DNA from: Cytophagales bacterium
GTDB taxonomy: Bacteria > Bacteroidota > Bacteroidia > Cytophagales > 172606-1
Direction: 5' to 3'
DNA: 64,000 nt
Assembly: GCA_030446715.1 (NCBI GenBank)
Contig: JAUJMU010000008.1
Span: 221,280-285,279 of the forward strand
Made by a program: the position numbers and the translations under genes. Shown here in pieces: positions 9,368 to 19,611 of this stretch (position 1 is the stretch's first letter; each line of letters begins with the position of its first letter). The notes beneath the pieces are model-generated. The model was given only the letters and a program-made list of their open reading frames with translations. It made no database searches and was not told the DNA's origin.

Positions 9368-11198
9368 TTACTTTTGCCGGGCAGCGTTCATTCGCTCCAC
9401 ATACACATAGAAAGCCCCGGTTCTGGTGTCTTTTTCATCGGTAAACCAGGCTTGCAGGCTGGCAGGGCCTTTGGGCAGCTCAACCCGGAAGGTGGTTGCC
9501 TCCCCGCCGGTTGAAACAGTTGCTTTCCGGGTAACTTCGCCTACCTTCAGGTGGGCGCTCTTCCAGCTAAATGGGGTTCCGGCCGGGTAAGCCTCCCCGC
9601 CCGGAACCGGTTCTCCGGCCGGGGCCGCTGCCGCATTGGCAAGACCTGACTCAACGGGCCACCGCCGAAGCGTCACCCGGTAAGTTCCGGCCTGCTGCAC
9701 GTCTACCATCCAGGCCCCCGTAGAGGGCACGTTGCCTTTCCGGATCATCTCCTGGTTCCAGGGCGGGCATGGCTTTGGTGTCGGGGTGCACGTCGTGGCT
9801 GGTAAGGGCTACCGGGTTTTCTTTGTCTCCCAGCGGAATGCGCACGTATTCGTCCTTATGCCGGGAAACGTCTGCCCACCACTGTTCATACTGCTGTTGC
9901 AACACTTGCAGGGTGTCGGGAAAACGGGCAGCTATGTCACGCGTTTGACCCGGATCACTTCTCATGTCGTAGAGCTCCTTGCCGTTGATCAGCCGCCAGC
10001 GGTCAGTCATCACTGCCGACTGCTTCCACTTTTCCAGAAAATCCTCCCGCTGGGTGTCCACGATAACCGTGCGGGCGGGCCATTGCCGGACATTGCCTTT
10101 GAGCAGGGGTACCAGGCTGTTGCCGTCAAAGGCAATGGAGGGCTTCGGGATGACGCCGCAGAGTTCCAGCAGGGTGGGCATCACGTCCATGCAGGAGGTT
10201 AACTGAGTCACCTCCCGTCCTGCGGCTACTTGCCCGGCCGGATAGCGGATGAAAAACGGCGTGCGGTGCCCCCCTTCGTAGGGAGAAGCTTTTACCCCGC
10301 GCATTCCCGCATTAAAGCCTTTCCCGTTTTGAAAACCATCTTTTCCCACTTCCACACCCACTCCATAGGAAGTGCCATTATCCGTAGTAAAAATCAGGAT
10401 GGTATTTTCGGCCAGCCCCCACTGCTGTAGTTTCTCCATCAGCCGTCCGATGTTTTCATCCAGGTTGGTGATCATGCCGTAGAAGTTGGGATTAGGCACC
10501 TGCGGGATGCCCGTATAGGGATTGCGGTAGGAGTCAGGCACGTGGTAGGGGGCGTGGGCCGCGTTGGCAGGCAGGTAGCAGAAGAAAGGCTCGTTCCGGT
10601 GCCTTTCCATAAACTTCATCGCCTCCCCGAACCAGACATCGGTGCAGTACCCCTTATGCTGCTGGGGCTGCCCGTTGTGGAAGTACGTATCATCAAAGTA
10701 GTCATTGTTCCAGTAGTCGGGGGTTTGCCCCACCCCGCCCCCCCGTGCACGAGCACCTCTTCAAAGCCGCGGTCCTGCGGCCGGTAGGGGTAATTGTCGC
10801 CCAGGTGCCACTTGCCGAAGATGCCCGTCCGGTAACCGTTCTGGCCCAATACCTCGGCCAGGGTCGTTTCCCCTGCCCGCAGGATGGAGCGGCCCATGAC
10901 CGTATGCCAGACGCCTAACCGGTTGAAATGCCTGCCCGTCATCAGGCTGGCCCGGGTGGGCGAACAGGTCGTACCCGTGTGGTAATTGGTCAGCCGCAGA
11001 CTCTGCCGGTACAGCCCGTCGAGATTAGGCGTTTTTACCCAGGGGATTGCCGTGGCAGGCCAGGTCGCCGTAGCCTTGATCATCCGAAAGGATCAGAATG
11101 ATGTTCGGCCGCCGGGGTTGGGCCGGTAGCGGATATAAGCCTAGCCAGAGGGTAAGACAGGTAATGGGGATATAAATGTATTTTCGTAGGGAATTCAT
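9368..11198 (-). pseudogene. Arylsulfatase gene with three frameshifts
   Basis: Start ATG at 11198 gives a signal peptide (ending LPAQ) and [23 protein letters not shown]. The frame then shifts in a C run (about 11040-11046) and continues [22 protein letters not shown] (formylglycine motif C-S-P-T-R) and FGKWHLGD. A second shift lies in the G/C run near 10735-10745 (HGGGG, then VGQTPDYWNND), after which the body follows to the C-terminal region. A third shift lies near 9745 (MPPWNQEM). The last part, up to the stop at 9368, is a beta-rich C-terminal domain (GTYRVTLRRWP, WFTDEKD, GAFYVYVERM). With all shifts repaired this would be a full-length arylsulfatase with an accessory domain. All three shifts are in or beside homopolymer or GC-rich tracts, so a sequencing artefact must be considered. 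Confidence 0.85.
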
Positions 11199-11395
11199 GC
11201 TCTGTTAAAATACGATTAAGTAGATGAGTAGATTTAAATATAGGCAGATGTGCAAATGAAGCATTGATTCACAGTACTTTATCAATTGATGAGGTTATAC
11301 TTGATCTGGCATGATTACTTATTTGGTATGTGTGGCATTCCTTTGTCTGATTTCTCCGGCCTCAGGCATTTTTCGCAACTCATCCCGCCGCTTTA

Positions 11396-12880
11396 TCAAC
11401 GAACGGGAGCAGGAACCGGCGATCCGTAATACGGGTACTGGTCCCACCGGTCGTCATCACTGGTCGCCCGGGGATCATCCGTTTGGGTCATCCAGCCGGT
11501 TAAGGCCCGGTCTAACTCTTTCAGTTTTTTGCTGTATTTGGGATCTTGCGCCAGGTTATTGAGTTGGAACGGGTCGGCGGCCAGATCGTACAGCTCGGTC
11601 GCGGGACGTTTGCCATAGGCCAGTTCAAAGAAACTCCGCGTCGGAGTCTCGTTTCCGCCTTCCGGAGGATTGGGCCGCAGGTTTCGGTTGTGCAGCACCA
11701 CCTCTTTGGTGGGCGAAGCATCCGTGTCCCCGAAAGTACCCACCGAAAAAACGTGTTCCGGATCGCCTCCCGGCCAGCGGTCGGGACGAAAGTTGCGGAT
11801 GTAGAGGAAGTCTTCCGTGCGCACGGCCCGGGACGGATACCCCAGGTTGTCCTTGCGAACATACGCGTGGCGTTCCCTCTCCGTAAAAACCATTTTTCTT
11901 TCTTCATATTTTCCTTTTCCCGTCAGCAAGGGCAACAGGCTGGCGCCGGACATATCCTTCGGCACCCGCTGACCGGCGGCCTCCAGGAAAGTGGGCGCCA
12001 AATCCACTAAACTGACAAACGTGTCCACTACCCGTTTCCCCGGTATCTTCCCCTTCCAGCGGATGGCCAGGGGCATTTGGGTGCCGCTGTCGTAGAGGTT
12101 GGCTTTGGCCCGCGGAAAGGGCATGCCGTTGTCACTGGTGACCACAATCAGGGTGTTGTCCAGTTGGCCGGCGTTCTCCAGGATTTGGAGCATGTCCCCC
12201 AGATCACGGTCAAGCCGCTCGATTTCAAAGTAATAATCCAGGATATCCCGCCTGACTTCGGGGGTATCGGGCAGCCATCCCGGAACCCGTACTTTAGCCG
12301 GGTCCATGCCGGATTTTTCGCCCGTACCTTTTTCGTAAGCCCGGTGCGGGTCCTGGCTGCCAAACCAGAAACAAAACGGATTACCGGCCGGTACGCTTGC
12401 GAAGAACTCCCGGAAGCTGGGGTAGGCTTTGCCGGCCGGATTATGCGCATACCCGCCGGCCTCGTGGTTGCCCGGTCCCCAGCCTTTGCGTTCCATGCCC
12501 ACCACGTAGCCGGCCGAATCGAGGAGGCTCGTATAATTGGGAAATTTTCGGGGCAGGAAGCCGTGCAAACTGGCGCCTTCCTGGAGCCGGTGGGGATACT
12601 GACCGGTTAGCAGCGCCGCGCGGGAAGGAGTGCACGAAGGCGTGGCGCAGTAGGCGTTGGTAAACAGCACCCCCTCCCGTGCAATGCGGTCGAAATGGGG
12701 CGTTTTTACGACCGGGTCCCCGTAAATGCCCGCGTGCGGAAAGGACCAGTCATCGGCAATCACCAGCAGGATGTTGGGGAGGGGAGCTTTCGGTGCCCTT
12801 TTTTCTGCGGGTATTTCAGGGCCCGGGCCCAGCGCCAGCAGTAAAAGCAAACAGGTAGTTGTAAAGAACGAAAACGACAT
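11396..12880 (-). CDS. Exported sulfatase (N-sulfoglucosamine sulfohydrolase-like)
   Basis: Start chosen at the ATG at 12880, twelve codons inside the longest frame, because MSFSFFTTTCLLLLLALG makes a clean signal sequence. 494 residues. Motifs: NILLVIADDW (Asp43, Asp44), HFDRIAREG, and the formylglycine motif C83-T-P-S-R87. FCFWFGSQDPHRAYE, VTSDNGMPFPRAKANLYDSG and MPLAIRWKG follow, a set typical of the heparan N-sulfatase-like branch of family S1. The product should be exported and remove sulfate from a glycan. A two-box ECF-type motif lies about 70-100 bases upstream (12952-12980), suggesting control by the sigma factor encoded at 20015. Confidence 0.9.
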   Translation of the reverse strand: MSFSFFTTTCLLLLLALGPGPEIPAEKRAPKAPLPNILLVIADDWSFPHAGIYGDPVVKTPHFDRIAREGVLFTNAYCATPSCTPSRAALLTGQYPHRLQEGASLHGFLPRKFPNYTSLLDSAGYVVGMERKGWGPGNHEAGGYAHNPAGKAYPSFREFFASVPAGNPFCFWFGSQDPHRAYEKGTGEKSGMDPAKVRVPGWLPDTPEVRRDILDYYFEIERLDRDLGDMLQILENAGQLDNTLIVVTSDNGMPFPRAKANLYDSGTQMPLAIRWKGKIPGKRVVDTFVSLVDLAPTFLEAAGQRVPKDMSGASLLPLLTGKGKYEERKMVFTERERHAYVRKDNLGYPSRAVRTEDFLYIRNFRPDRWPGGDPEHVFSVGTFGDTDASPTKEVVLHNRNLRPNPPEGGNETPTRSFFELAYGKRPATELYDLAADPFQLNNLAQDPKYSKKLKELDRALTGWMTQTDDPRATSDDDRWDQYPYYGSPVPAPVR

Positions 12881-12951
12881 AGGCAGCAAGATATGATTTG
12901 GTGGGTGGTACACTGTGGACGCTTACGCGGAAGGCGCGCTTCCTTTTAAGT

Positions 12952-12980
12952 ATTATCCGCGGGTTGGTAATATTTCACTA
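12952..12980 (-). promoter_or_regulatory. Two-box ECF-type promoter-like motif upstream of sulfatase
   Basis: On the minus strand TAGTGAA - 15 bases - GGATAAT, preceded by an A/T-rich tract (ATAAAATAAAT) and followed by ACTTAAAAGGAAG. It has the same box order and exact spacing as the copy before fecR at 20771-20799, where the flanks are also alike. It lies about 72 bases upstream of the sulfatase start at 12880. Confidence 0.55.
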
Positions 12981-13183
12981 AAAAACTTGATTTATTTTAT
13001 GAGAGAACGAACGGCGGCCCTCACCCCGGTTCATTTACAATTGCCCTCCTGACGCGCCTTTGCCCATCAAATATACATTCGCGGGGTTTCCGCTCTAAAC
13101 GGGGATTTGTTGGATTTATTTTATAAAAACTTAGGCTCTCCCCCCGGAGTACGTCAATTTCTGCTAAAATAAATAAAATTTTC

Positions 13184-13212
13184 TGATGAGGTTTTACCTC
13201 CCGGTGGATAAT
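13184..13212 (+). promoter_or_regulatory. Two-box ECF-type promoter-like motif, orphan copy
   Basis: TGATGAG - 15 bases - GGATAAT preceded by AAAATAAATAAAATTTT, the closest relative of the copy before fecR at 20771. No intact gene follows within 900 bases; only the orphan T9SS tail at 13497 does. It may have driven a gene now deleted. The rest of the 12881-13496 gap holds no gene, apart from an imperfect palindrome around CCGGATAAAGGCCTTTGTCCGG split at 13278-13299. Confidence 0.5.
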
Positions 13213-13496
13213 CCTTACAGAAGGACAGGTACTCTCCAGCCGGCTACGCACCATCCCTCCAGGAACGTTCCTCTGCCCGGATAAAGGCCTTTGTCCGGTA
13301 CTTACAACCTGGCTACGCCTGGGGTGATGCCCTAAGTGCCTTATCACCTTGCTTACCTGAGTATTAACAAAAAACCGAAATTATCATTTCACTTAAACCA
13401 TTACCATTATGTACGCAAATTCTATTACGCATTGGTTACCTGCACAGGTCTCCCGATGGGGAGGCGTCCTTATGCGGATGGTAAATATCCGTCTCC

Positions 13497-13958
13497 TTGC
13501 ACGGCGTTTTTAATTCAGGAGAGGGAGATTTCCGGCTGCCGGAAACTTCACCGGCCAGAGATAAAGCAATGGCGGTTGAAGACGGTGTGGCCAGACTGAT
13601 TGGTTTAACCGAAGTAAGCGGTTACGACATTGGAGCTGTGCAATACGGCGCTCCTAACCCGGATTGTACAGCCAGTGAAGATAAATCGTCTGCAGCAGAG
13701 CTAATGGCTGATGCAGTCCGCCTCTACCCTAATCCTTCTTCTCAGGTAGTGCATCTGCAAGTGCCAGTCAGTGATGAGCAACCAATACGGATAATGGTTC
13801 ACAACAGTTTGTCCCGCGAAGTACTACGCCTGGAAAAGACCTTGCAGGCAGGAGAAGAGTTGCCATCAGCCGTAGCTTACCTCAAACATGGTATGTATAC
13901 GGTCACAATTCAGCAGGGCAACCGGCGCACCACTAAAAAGCTGCTCATCAGCCGGTAA
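13497..13958 (+). pseudogene. Orphan 3' end of a beta-helix enzyme with T9SS sorting domain
   Basis: The translated segment begins with GDFRLPETSPARDKAM...YDIGAVQYG, the usual closing segment of parallel beta-helix enzymes (compare GDYRLRSGSPAIRAG and MGAYQT in the protein at 14169). A type A T9SS sorting domain follows: LYPNPSSQVVHLQV, IMVHNSLSREVLRLE, LKHGMYTVTIQ and a basic end KKLLISR. There is no signal peptide and no upstream helix rungs, so the 5' part has been lost. The start given is simply the first ATG of the open frame. This would be a fourth member of the beta-helix family in the window. Confidence 0.75.
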
Positions 13959-13990
13959 TCTCTCTGCAAGTATAAATGGATTACTCCGTA

Positions 13991-14050
13991 AATCATTCAA
14001 TCCACTGAAGCTGACGGTAAAAGCTGCCGGCTTCAGTGAATTGAATGATT
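13991..14050. terminator. Long stem-loop after the orphan T9SS tail
   Basis: Arms 13991-14011 and 14030-14050 (AATCATTCAATCCACTGAAGC and its complement) pair over 21 bases with one mismatch, around an 18-base loop. Placed about 35 bases after the stop at 13958 it could end transcription, though no clear T run follows on the plus strand. Confidence 0.5.
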
Positions 14051-14168
14051 CAACCAAATGCGGAGGCAGGCGTCTCATCACTTTTGATTTATATAAATAA
14101 TTGAGTATTAACCAGTCTCATCCGCCCATTTACTCATCTCCTCATTCACCTTACAAACAACAATCTTT

Positions 14169-17100
14169 ATGCAATTAAAAACCCTTACTTTACCTTTAAT
14201 TCAAAAGTTCCGGCAAGGCCTGACTACTGTCCGGTACGGATTGTTAGCCGTCCTCGTATGCCTGGCCGCCCATTCGGCTGATGCGCAAAACTGCCTCGAA
14301 TGTGCCGAACCGGGCGACATCACCGATGCCCCTTCGGGTGACGGTACGGTCACCATCCGGGATACCGACTACGATCCCACCGGCGGCCTTTTCGTGGATG
14401 CGGTCAATGGGGACGATGCCACCGGAGACGGTACTATCGGCAAGCCCTGGAAAACCTTGAAAAAAGCCATTACCACTGCTCCTGCCGGCGCTAAGATTGT
14501 CCTTCGGGAAGGTAATTACCGCGAAGGTCTGTATCGGGCAATTGACGGCAATACTTCCTTAAACCGGAGTACCAGCTTTAATAAAAAGCTCACCCTCCAG
14601 CCTTATCCGCACGAGAAAGCCTGGCTGAAGGGGAGTCTGGATGTTTCTACGGGCTGGACCCAGGATGGGGCGGTATGGGTCAGGAACTGGCCCTACCAGT
14701 TTGAGTCGGATACGGTAAGATGTCCCAGGTGTGTGAACAAACCCGACGGCAAATATCCCGAATCTTCCATCATTACGGCCGCCAGGGATATGGTTTTCAT
14801 CAATGGAAAGAGCGTGAAGCAGGTGCTTCAGAAAGAACAGGTAGGCCCGGGCGAGTTTTACGTGGACTACGCGACCGACCAGCTTTACATCGGCGATGAT
14901 CCGGCGGGTAAACTGATAGAAGCCACTGCTTTTGAAGGGGCGTTTGGTATTTCCGGCGGAAATCCCGGTCCGGCGGACGGCCTGGTGATCCGGGGAATTG
15001 GATTTGCCCATTTTGCTTACTCCGCCTTCTACCAGAATGCCAGAGATGCCGTGCTGGAAAACAATACCTTTGCCTGGAACGCCATTACGGGCGTTAACCT
15101 GACTGCCCCCAACGTAACCTTCCGGGGCAACATTACCAGCTATAATGGCCGCCTCGGGATCAGATCCGGCGGGAGCAACCTGAGACTGGAAGGCAACGTG
15201 ATCAGCTACAACAACATTGAAGGTTTTTCCGCCTCGTGGGATGCGGCCGGCACTAAAATTACCGCCAACACCTCAAGTGTTAACCGGGGGCTGGTGGTTC
15301 GGAATAACCTGGTGGAAAACAACCGGGCGGCCGGCATCTGGATTGACATCAACGTGTTGAACGCGGTAGTGGTCAATAACCTTACCCGGAAAAACTCTGC
15401 CTTCAGTATCTTCCTCGAAATTTCCCAGGGCGGCATCATTGCCGGAAACACCTGCATTGAAAACGGAACCGGGATTGCCGTAAGCGGCACCAGCAAGGCA
15501 AAGGTGTACAACAATACGCTGATCAACAACAACACCAACCTCTACGTGAAGGATACCGAAAGGCTCAATACCAATGCCACCCTCAGAAGTCAGGGCTTTG
15601 ACTGGGAATCGTACGACAATATCTTGAAGAATAACATTTTGTACAAAGGAAAGCCTACCAGGGAACCTTTCGCCATGCTGGATTTCGAACAGTGGCCCTG
15701 CAATGACGAGCAGGCAATGGTGTCAGAACTGGACCACAATGCCTATTACCGCACGGATGCCAATAGTCCTAAAAATGTAGTACGCTACGCGCCGGCTCCG
15801 GATGATGATTGTACCAATAGTGGCACACTGGGAATTAAATTCCCAACCTTAGCCGGTTTCCGGGCCGCTTATCCGCAGTTTGAGCAACATTCCATCTACC
15901 GGGAAGGGCAGGCGCAGGACGTGTTCTTTGTAAATGCTTCCCGGGGAGATTATCGTTTAAGGTCCGGTTCTCCGGCCATCCGGGCCGGGGCGCCGCTGCC
16001 GGACGACGTAGCCGCGGCGCTGGGTCTGCCCGCCGGGGTAGCGGTGGATATGGGCGCTTACCAAACCGAAGCGCCGGAAGTTCCGTTGGCGTTAGCGGCA
16101 ACTGCGGTATCGAATACCCAGATAGATTTGGGCTGGAAGGATAACTCGGCCACCGAAGCCGGCTTTGTCATCGAGGTGTCTGAAGGCAATGCCTCCTCCT
16201 TTGCGGCCATTGATACGACTGCCGCCAATGCCGTTTCGTATAGTGCCGTAAACCTAAGCGGTAATACTACTTATTTCTTCCGGCTGAAAGCGCTCAACGC
16301 GGCGGGAAGTTCCGCTTACAGTGATCCGGTTTCGGCAACTACCTTCCCTGATCCGCCCGCCGCCGCCGCCCTGACCGCAACCGTTCTTTCCCAGCGGACG
16401 ATCAGTTTAAGCTGGACGGATAACGCCGATAATGAAGAAGGATACCGGGTGGAAAGAAGCGTAGCCGGCGGCGCCTTTGAAACCGTGGCTACTCTGGCAG
16501 CTGATGCCACTGCCTTCAAACACACCGGCCTTGCCGCCGGTGCGGCGTATACCTACCGGATTACGGGTTATAACCGGGGCGGAGAGACCCCATCCAACCC
16601 GGTAACCGTCACTACGCTGGCCGCCGGCAAGGGTTTAACGGGAACTTACTACAAAAGCAAGGACTTCAACGGCTCAAGCTTCTCCCGGGTGGATGCCACC
16701 GTTGATTTTGACTGGGGAATGGGGGCGCCCGACTCCAGCATGAGCCACAATACCTTCTCGGTGCGCTGGCAGGGACAACTGGAAGCCGTGCATTCGGAAA
16801 CCTATACCTTTCAAACCGTTACCGACGATGGCGTAAGGCTATGGGTAAACGGGAAACTTTTAATTGACGACTGGACGCAGCGGGGCCAGAGAACCAATGC
16901 GGCTACCATTGCCCTGGAAGCGGATAAACGCTACGAAATCAGAATGGAATATTACGAAAATGACAGCATAGCCAGAGTGCAGTTGCGGTGGAGCAGCCCC
17001 TCACAACCGGAACAAATTGTGCCCCAAACCCAGTTGTACGCGTCCGCTGTCACCGCGACCGCCAACAAGGCGGTTACCCTGGAGTGGTCTGCTTCTTTGT

Positions 17101-17336
17101 ATCCGAATCCGGCCAGTGAGTTCATCAACCTGCAGTTGAACTTAACCCAGGACGGACCGGTGCGGATAACGGTGTATGATCACTTTAACGGCCCGGTGCT
17201 GACGGTGGAACGGAACGTAACGGGCCAGGGAACGTTGCGCTTACCGGTACGCCACCTGAGAGCCGGCGTGTACATGCTGAAGATTGAAAAAGGCGGCCAA
17301 CAGGTGGTTACCCGGTTGATCGTCAGAAAAGAGTAG
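14169..17336 (+). CDS. Secreted parallel beta-helix enzyme with Fn3, PA14 and T9SS domains
   Basis: 1055 residues. After a long signal peptide (to about 40, ending SADAQN) comes a beta-helix region (about 55-620): FVDAVNGDDATGDGT, IVLREGNYRE, QPYPHEKAWLKG and many rungs such as ENNTFAWNAI and GNVISYNNIEG. Two fibronectin type III domains (about 638-815), a PA14 carbohydrate-binding-like domain (about 822-955, with DDGVRLWVNGKLLIDDW) and a T9SS sorting domain (about 970-1055, LYPNPASEF) follow. It should be exported by the T9SS and act on extracellular polysaccharide, probably as a lyase or glycosidase; the catalytic residues and family are not identifiable by eye. The PA14 segment is very close to that of the GH-A enzyme at 32590, showing shared cassettes. 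It stands alone, with a hairpin on each side. Confidence 0.9.
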   Translation: MQLKTLTLPLIQKFRQGLTTVRYGLLAVLVCLAAHSADAQNCLECAEPGDITDAPSGDGTVTIRDTDYDPTGGLFVDAVNGDDATGDGTIGKPWKTLKKAITTAPAGAKIVLREGNYREGLYRAIDGNTSLNRSTSFNKKLTLQPYPHEKAWLKGSLDVSTGWTQDGAVWVRNWPYQFESDTVRCPRCVNKPDGKYPESSIITAARDMVFINGKSVKQVLQKEQVGPGEFYVDYATDQLYIGDDPAGKLIEATAFEGAFGISGGNPGPADGLVIRGIGFAHFAYSAFYQNARDAVLENNTFAWNAITGVNLTAPNVTFRGNITSYNGRLGIRSGGSNLRLEGNVISYNNIEGFSASWDAAGTKITANTSSVNRGLVVRNNLVENNRAAGIWIDINVLNAVVVNNLTRKNSAFSIFLEISQGGIIAGNTCIENGTGIAVSGTSKAKVYNNTLINNNTNLYVKDTERLNTNATLRSQGFDWESYDNILKNNILYKGKPTREPFAMLDFEQWPCNDEQAMVSELDHNAYYRTDANSPKNVVRYAPAPDDDCTNSGTLGIKFPTLAGFRAAYPQFEQHSIYREGQAQDVFFVNASRGDYRLRSGSPAIRAGAPLPDDVAAALGLPAGVAVDMGAYQTEAPEVPLALAATAVSNTQIDLGWKDNSATEAGFVIEVSEGNASSFAAIDTTAANAVSYSAVNLSGNTTYFFRLKALNAAGSSAYSDPVSATTFPDPPAAAALTATVLSQRTISLSWTDNADNEEGYRVERSVAGGAFETVATLAADATAFKHTGLAAGAAYTYRITGYNRGGETPSNPVTVTTLAAGKGLTGTYYKSKDFNGSSFSRVDATVDFDWGMGAPDSSMSHNTFSVRWQGQLEAVHSETYTFQTVTDDGVRLWVNGKLLIDDWTQRGQRTNAATIALEADKRYEIRMEYYENDSIARVQLRWSSPSQPEQIVPQTQLYASAVTATANKAVTLEWSASLYPNPASEFINLQLNLTQDGPVRITVYDHFNGPVLTVERNVTGQGTLRLPVRHLRAGVYMLKIEKGGQQVVTRLIVRKE

Positions 17337-17367
17337 GGAATCCCAATAAGGCTTTCGCTTATTCCTT

Positions 17368-17498
17368 AGATTTGTTAATTATTGACTTTCAGGAAGATGC
17401 GGATTTACAGTGGAGAACCACCCCTGTCCCCTCCTTGAAGGAAGGAGGGGACAGGGTGGTTTTTGCTAACCCGTTGTTTATCAAACGTTAACAAGTCT
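17368..17498. repeat. Nested palindromic element around a GC-rich hairpin
   Basis: Core hairpin at 17417-17460: ACCACCCCTGTCCCCTCCTT pairs with its near-complement and is followed by TTTTTG, so it can act as a terminator for the gene ending at 17336. Outer ends AGATTTGTTAA (17368) and TTAACAAGTCT (ending 17498) are also complementary with one mismatch. The element at 44864 has the same kind of outer end (GACTTGTT) and inner GC-rich hairpin, suggesting one mobile palindrome family. Confidence 0.7.
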
Positions 17499-17581
17499 CT
17501 TATCTTGATGCATAAACACTGCCCCCCTTGTGCCTGACCAATGGCGCAAGGGGGTACGCAGATTTAGTCACCACGGCGCCG

Positions 17582-19609
17582 ATGAAAAGACTTCTACTAT
17601 TGTTGTGTTATTTATATGTTTACCTCGCTGCCGGCAGCCTGCCGGCGCAAATTAAACCGGGCCGAGGCAGTCCCCGGCCCGCACCCCAACGGTTCTTCGG
17701 CCTGCATTTTGATTTTCACGCCAACGGCAGCCATACCAGAATCGGGGAGACGCTTACCGCCGCCATGATTGATTCATTGCTTACCCTCGTGCAGCCGGAT
17801 TACGTGCAGGTGGATTGCAAAGGACACCCGGGCCTGTCCAGCTACCCCACCAAAGCAGGGAGCCCGGCGGGCGGCTTTACCCAGGACCCGCTGAAGCTGT
17901 GGCGCGAAGTGACCCGGAAGCACGGCGTCGCCCTGTACGTGCATTATTCGGGGGTGATAGACCAGGAAGCCATCCGGAAGCATCCGGAGTGGGCGGCCAT
18001 CAACGCCAAAGGAGTGAAGGATAAACGGAGTACTTCGCTGCACAGCGCCTACGCCGACCAGTTGCTGATTCCCCAACTGAAAGAAATCAGTAAAGACTAC
18101 CAGGTGGACGGTGCCTGGGTAGACGGCGAATGCTGGGGCGTAATCCCGGATTACAGCGAAGCGGCCCTGGCTAATTTCAGGCGGGAGACGGGCATCGGGA
18201 CAGTTCCCCGGTCACCGGCGGACCCGCATTACCGTGATTTTCTGGAATTTCACCGGAAGTCCTACCGGAAATACCTGGGACACTACGTAGATGCCCTGCA
18301 CGCTTTTAACCCAAACTTCAAAATTACCGGCAACTGGGCGTATTCTTCCCACATGCCCGAGAGAGTGGATGTGGACGTGGATTTTCTTTCGGGTGACCTC
18401 AAGCCGGCCAACAGCGTCAACAGCGCCGCGTTTGAGGCCCGCTGCCTGGCGCACCAGGGAAAGCCCTGGGACCTGATGGCCTGGAGCTTTACCAGAGACT
18501 GGAGCAAACCGGAAACGAGTACCAAATCCGCCGTGCAGCTCTGCCAGGAAGCCGCGCAGGTACTGGCCATGGGCGGTGGTTTTCAAGCCTATTTCAAGCA
18601 GAACAAGGATGCTTCCATCCAACCCTGGACGATGGGCCTGATGAAAGAACTGGCCGGTTTCTGCCGGGCCCGGCAGCCGTTCTGCCACGGGGCCGTGCCG
18701 GTCAGGCAAATTGCCGTGCTCTTTCCGTCCGAATCCTATAAACGGGTAACTCCGCACGTATACCGGCCCTGGAGCGGCGAACTCGCACCGATGGAAGGCA
18801 TTCTGACGGCGCTGCTGGACGGCCAGCATACGGTGGACATCCTGATGGACCACCACGTCAAAGGCCGCCTGCACGAGTATCCGCTGGTGGTCATCCCGGA
18901 GTGGAACTACCTGCCGGCGGATCTCAGGGAGGAGCTGCTGCAATACGCCTCCGGCGGCGGCAAGGTGCTGGCAATCGGGGCGCAGACCGTTCCTCTGTTC
19001 GAAAAAGAACTGGGGGTAGTTTTGGAAGGAGACACCGCTACCCGGAACCTGGCGTTGGGGTATCACCACCAAATAGCCGGTATGCGCTCCCTCTTCCGGG
19101 CGGCCCGGCTCGGCGAAAAGGCCCGGGCTTTCGGGGGTACGTATACCGTGCAGGATTTACGTTTTCCCGGTCAGCCGGCCGCGTCGGTTGCTCCTTACGG
19201 GAAGGGGAAAATAGCCGGTGTCTATTTTAATGTCGGCCGTGCCTACACGGATAGCAAAAATACCGTCACCCGGAATTTTCTGAGCGGCCTGGTGCGCGAG
19301 CTGTTTGCCGACCCGCTGGTAGAGGTGACCGGCTCGCATCTGGTACACGTGGCGGTAAACCAGTTGGGCGAAAAGCTGGCCGTGAATTTAATCAACGTGG
19401 CCGGCGAACACGCCAACAAGCACGTATTCAGCTACGACGAAGTGCCCCCGCTGGGTCCTTTGCAGATCCGTATCCACGCGACAAAGGCACCCACCCGCGT
19501 AACCCTGCAACCAGAGGGCGAAACGCTGGCCTACACCTTCTCCAACAATACAATTTCCGTTGCCGTACCCCGGCTCGCCATTCATTCCATCCTGGTCGTT
19601 GAACCGTAA
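17582..19609 (+). CDS. Exported GHL6-like putative glycoside hydrolase
   Basis: Start at the ATG at 17582 (MKRLLLLLCYLYVYLAAG), which gives a clean signal peptide; a GTG 18 codons upstream is unlikely. 675 residues. An N-terminal TIM-barrel-like region has QPDYVQVDCKGHPGLSSYPT (73-90), VHYSGV, a WAAINAKG segment (138-144) and DGAWVDGECWGV (176-187), where Asp181 and Glu183 are candidate catalytic residues. The second half (IAVLFPSESY, LVVIPEWNYLP, GGKVLAIGA) resembles the glutamine-amidotransferase-like trimerisation domain of GH42-type proteins. The overall pattern fits hypothetical glycosyl hydrolase 6 (GHL6) and fucosidase-like proteins. A related lipoprotein is encoded at 51123. Substrate unknown; the context suggests an oligosaccharide of the sulfated glycan. 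Confidence 0.75.
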   Translation: MKRLLLLLCYLYVYLAAGSLPAQIKPGRGSPRPAPQRFFGLHFDFHANGSHTRIGETLTAAMIDSLLTLVQPDYVQVDCKGHPGLSSYPTKAGSPAGGFTQDPLKLWREVTRKHGVALYVHYSGVIDQEAIRKHPEWAAINAKGVKDKRSTSLHSAYADQLLIPQLKEISKDYQVDGAWVDGECWGVIPDYSEAALANFRRETGIGTVPRSPADPHYRDFLEFHRKSYRKYLGHYVDALHAFNPNFKITGNWAYSSHMPERVDVDVDFLSGDLKPANSVNSAAFEARCLAHQGKPWDLMAWSFTRDWSKPETSTKSAVQLCQEAAQVLAMGGGFQAYFKQNKDASIQPWTMGLMKELAGFCRARQPFCHGAVPVRQIAVLFPSESYKRVTPHVYRPWSGELAPMEGILTALLDGQHTVDILMDHHVKGRLHEYPLVVIPEWNYLPADLREELLQYASGGGKVLAIGAQTVPLFEKELGVVLEGDTATRNLALGYHHQIAGMRSLFRAARLGEKARAFGGTYTVQDLRFPGQPAASVAPYGKGKIAGVYFNVGRAYTDSKNTVTRNFLSGLVRELFADPLVEVTGSHLVHVAVNQLGEKLAVNLINVAGEHANKHVFSYDEVPPLGPLQIRIHATKAPTRVTLQPEGETLAYTFSNNTISVAVPRLAIHSILVVEP

Positions 19610-19611
19610 GC

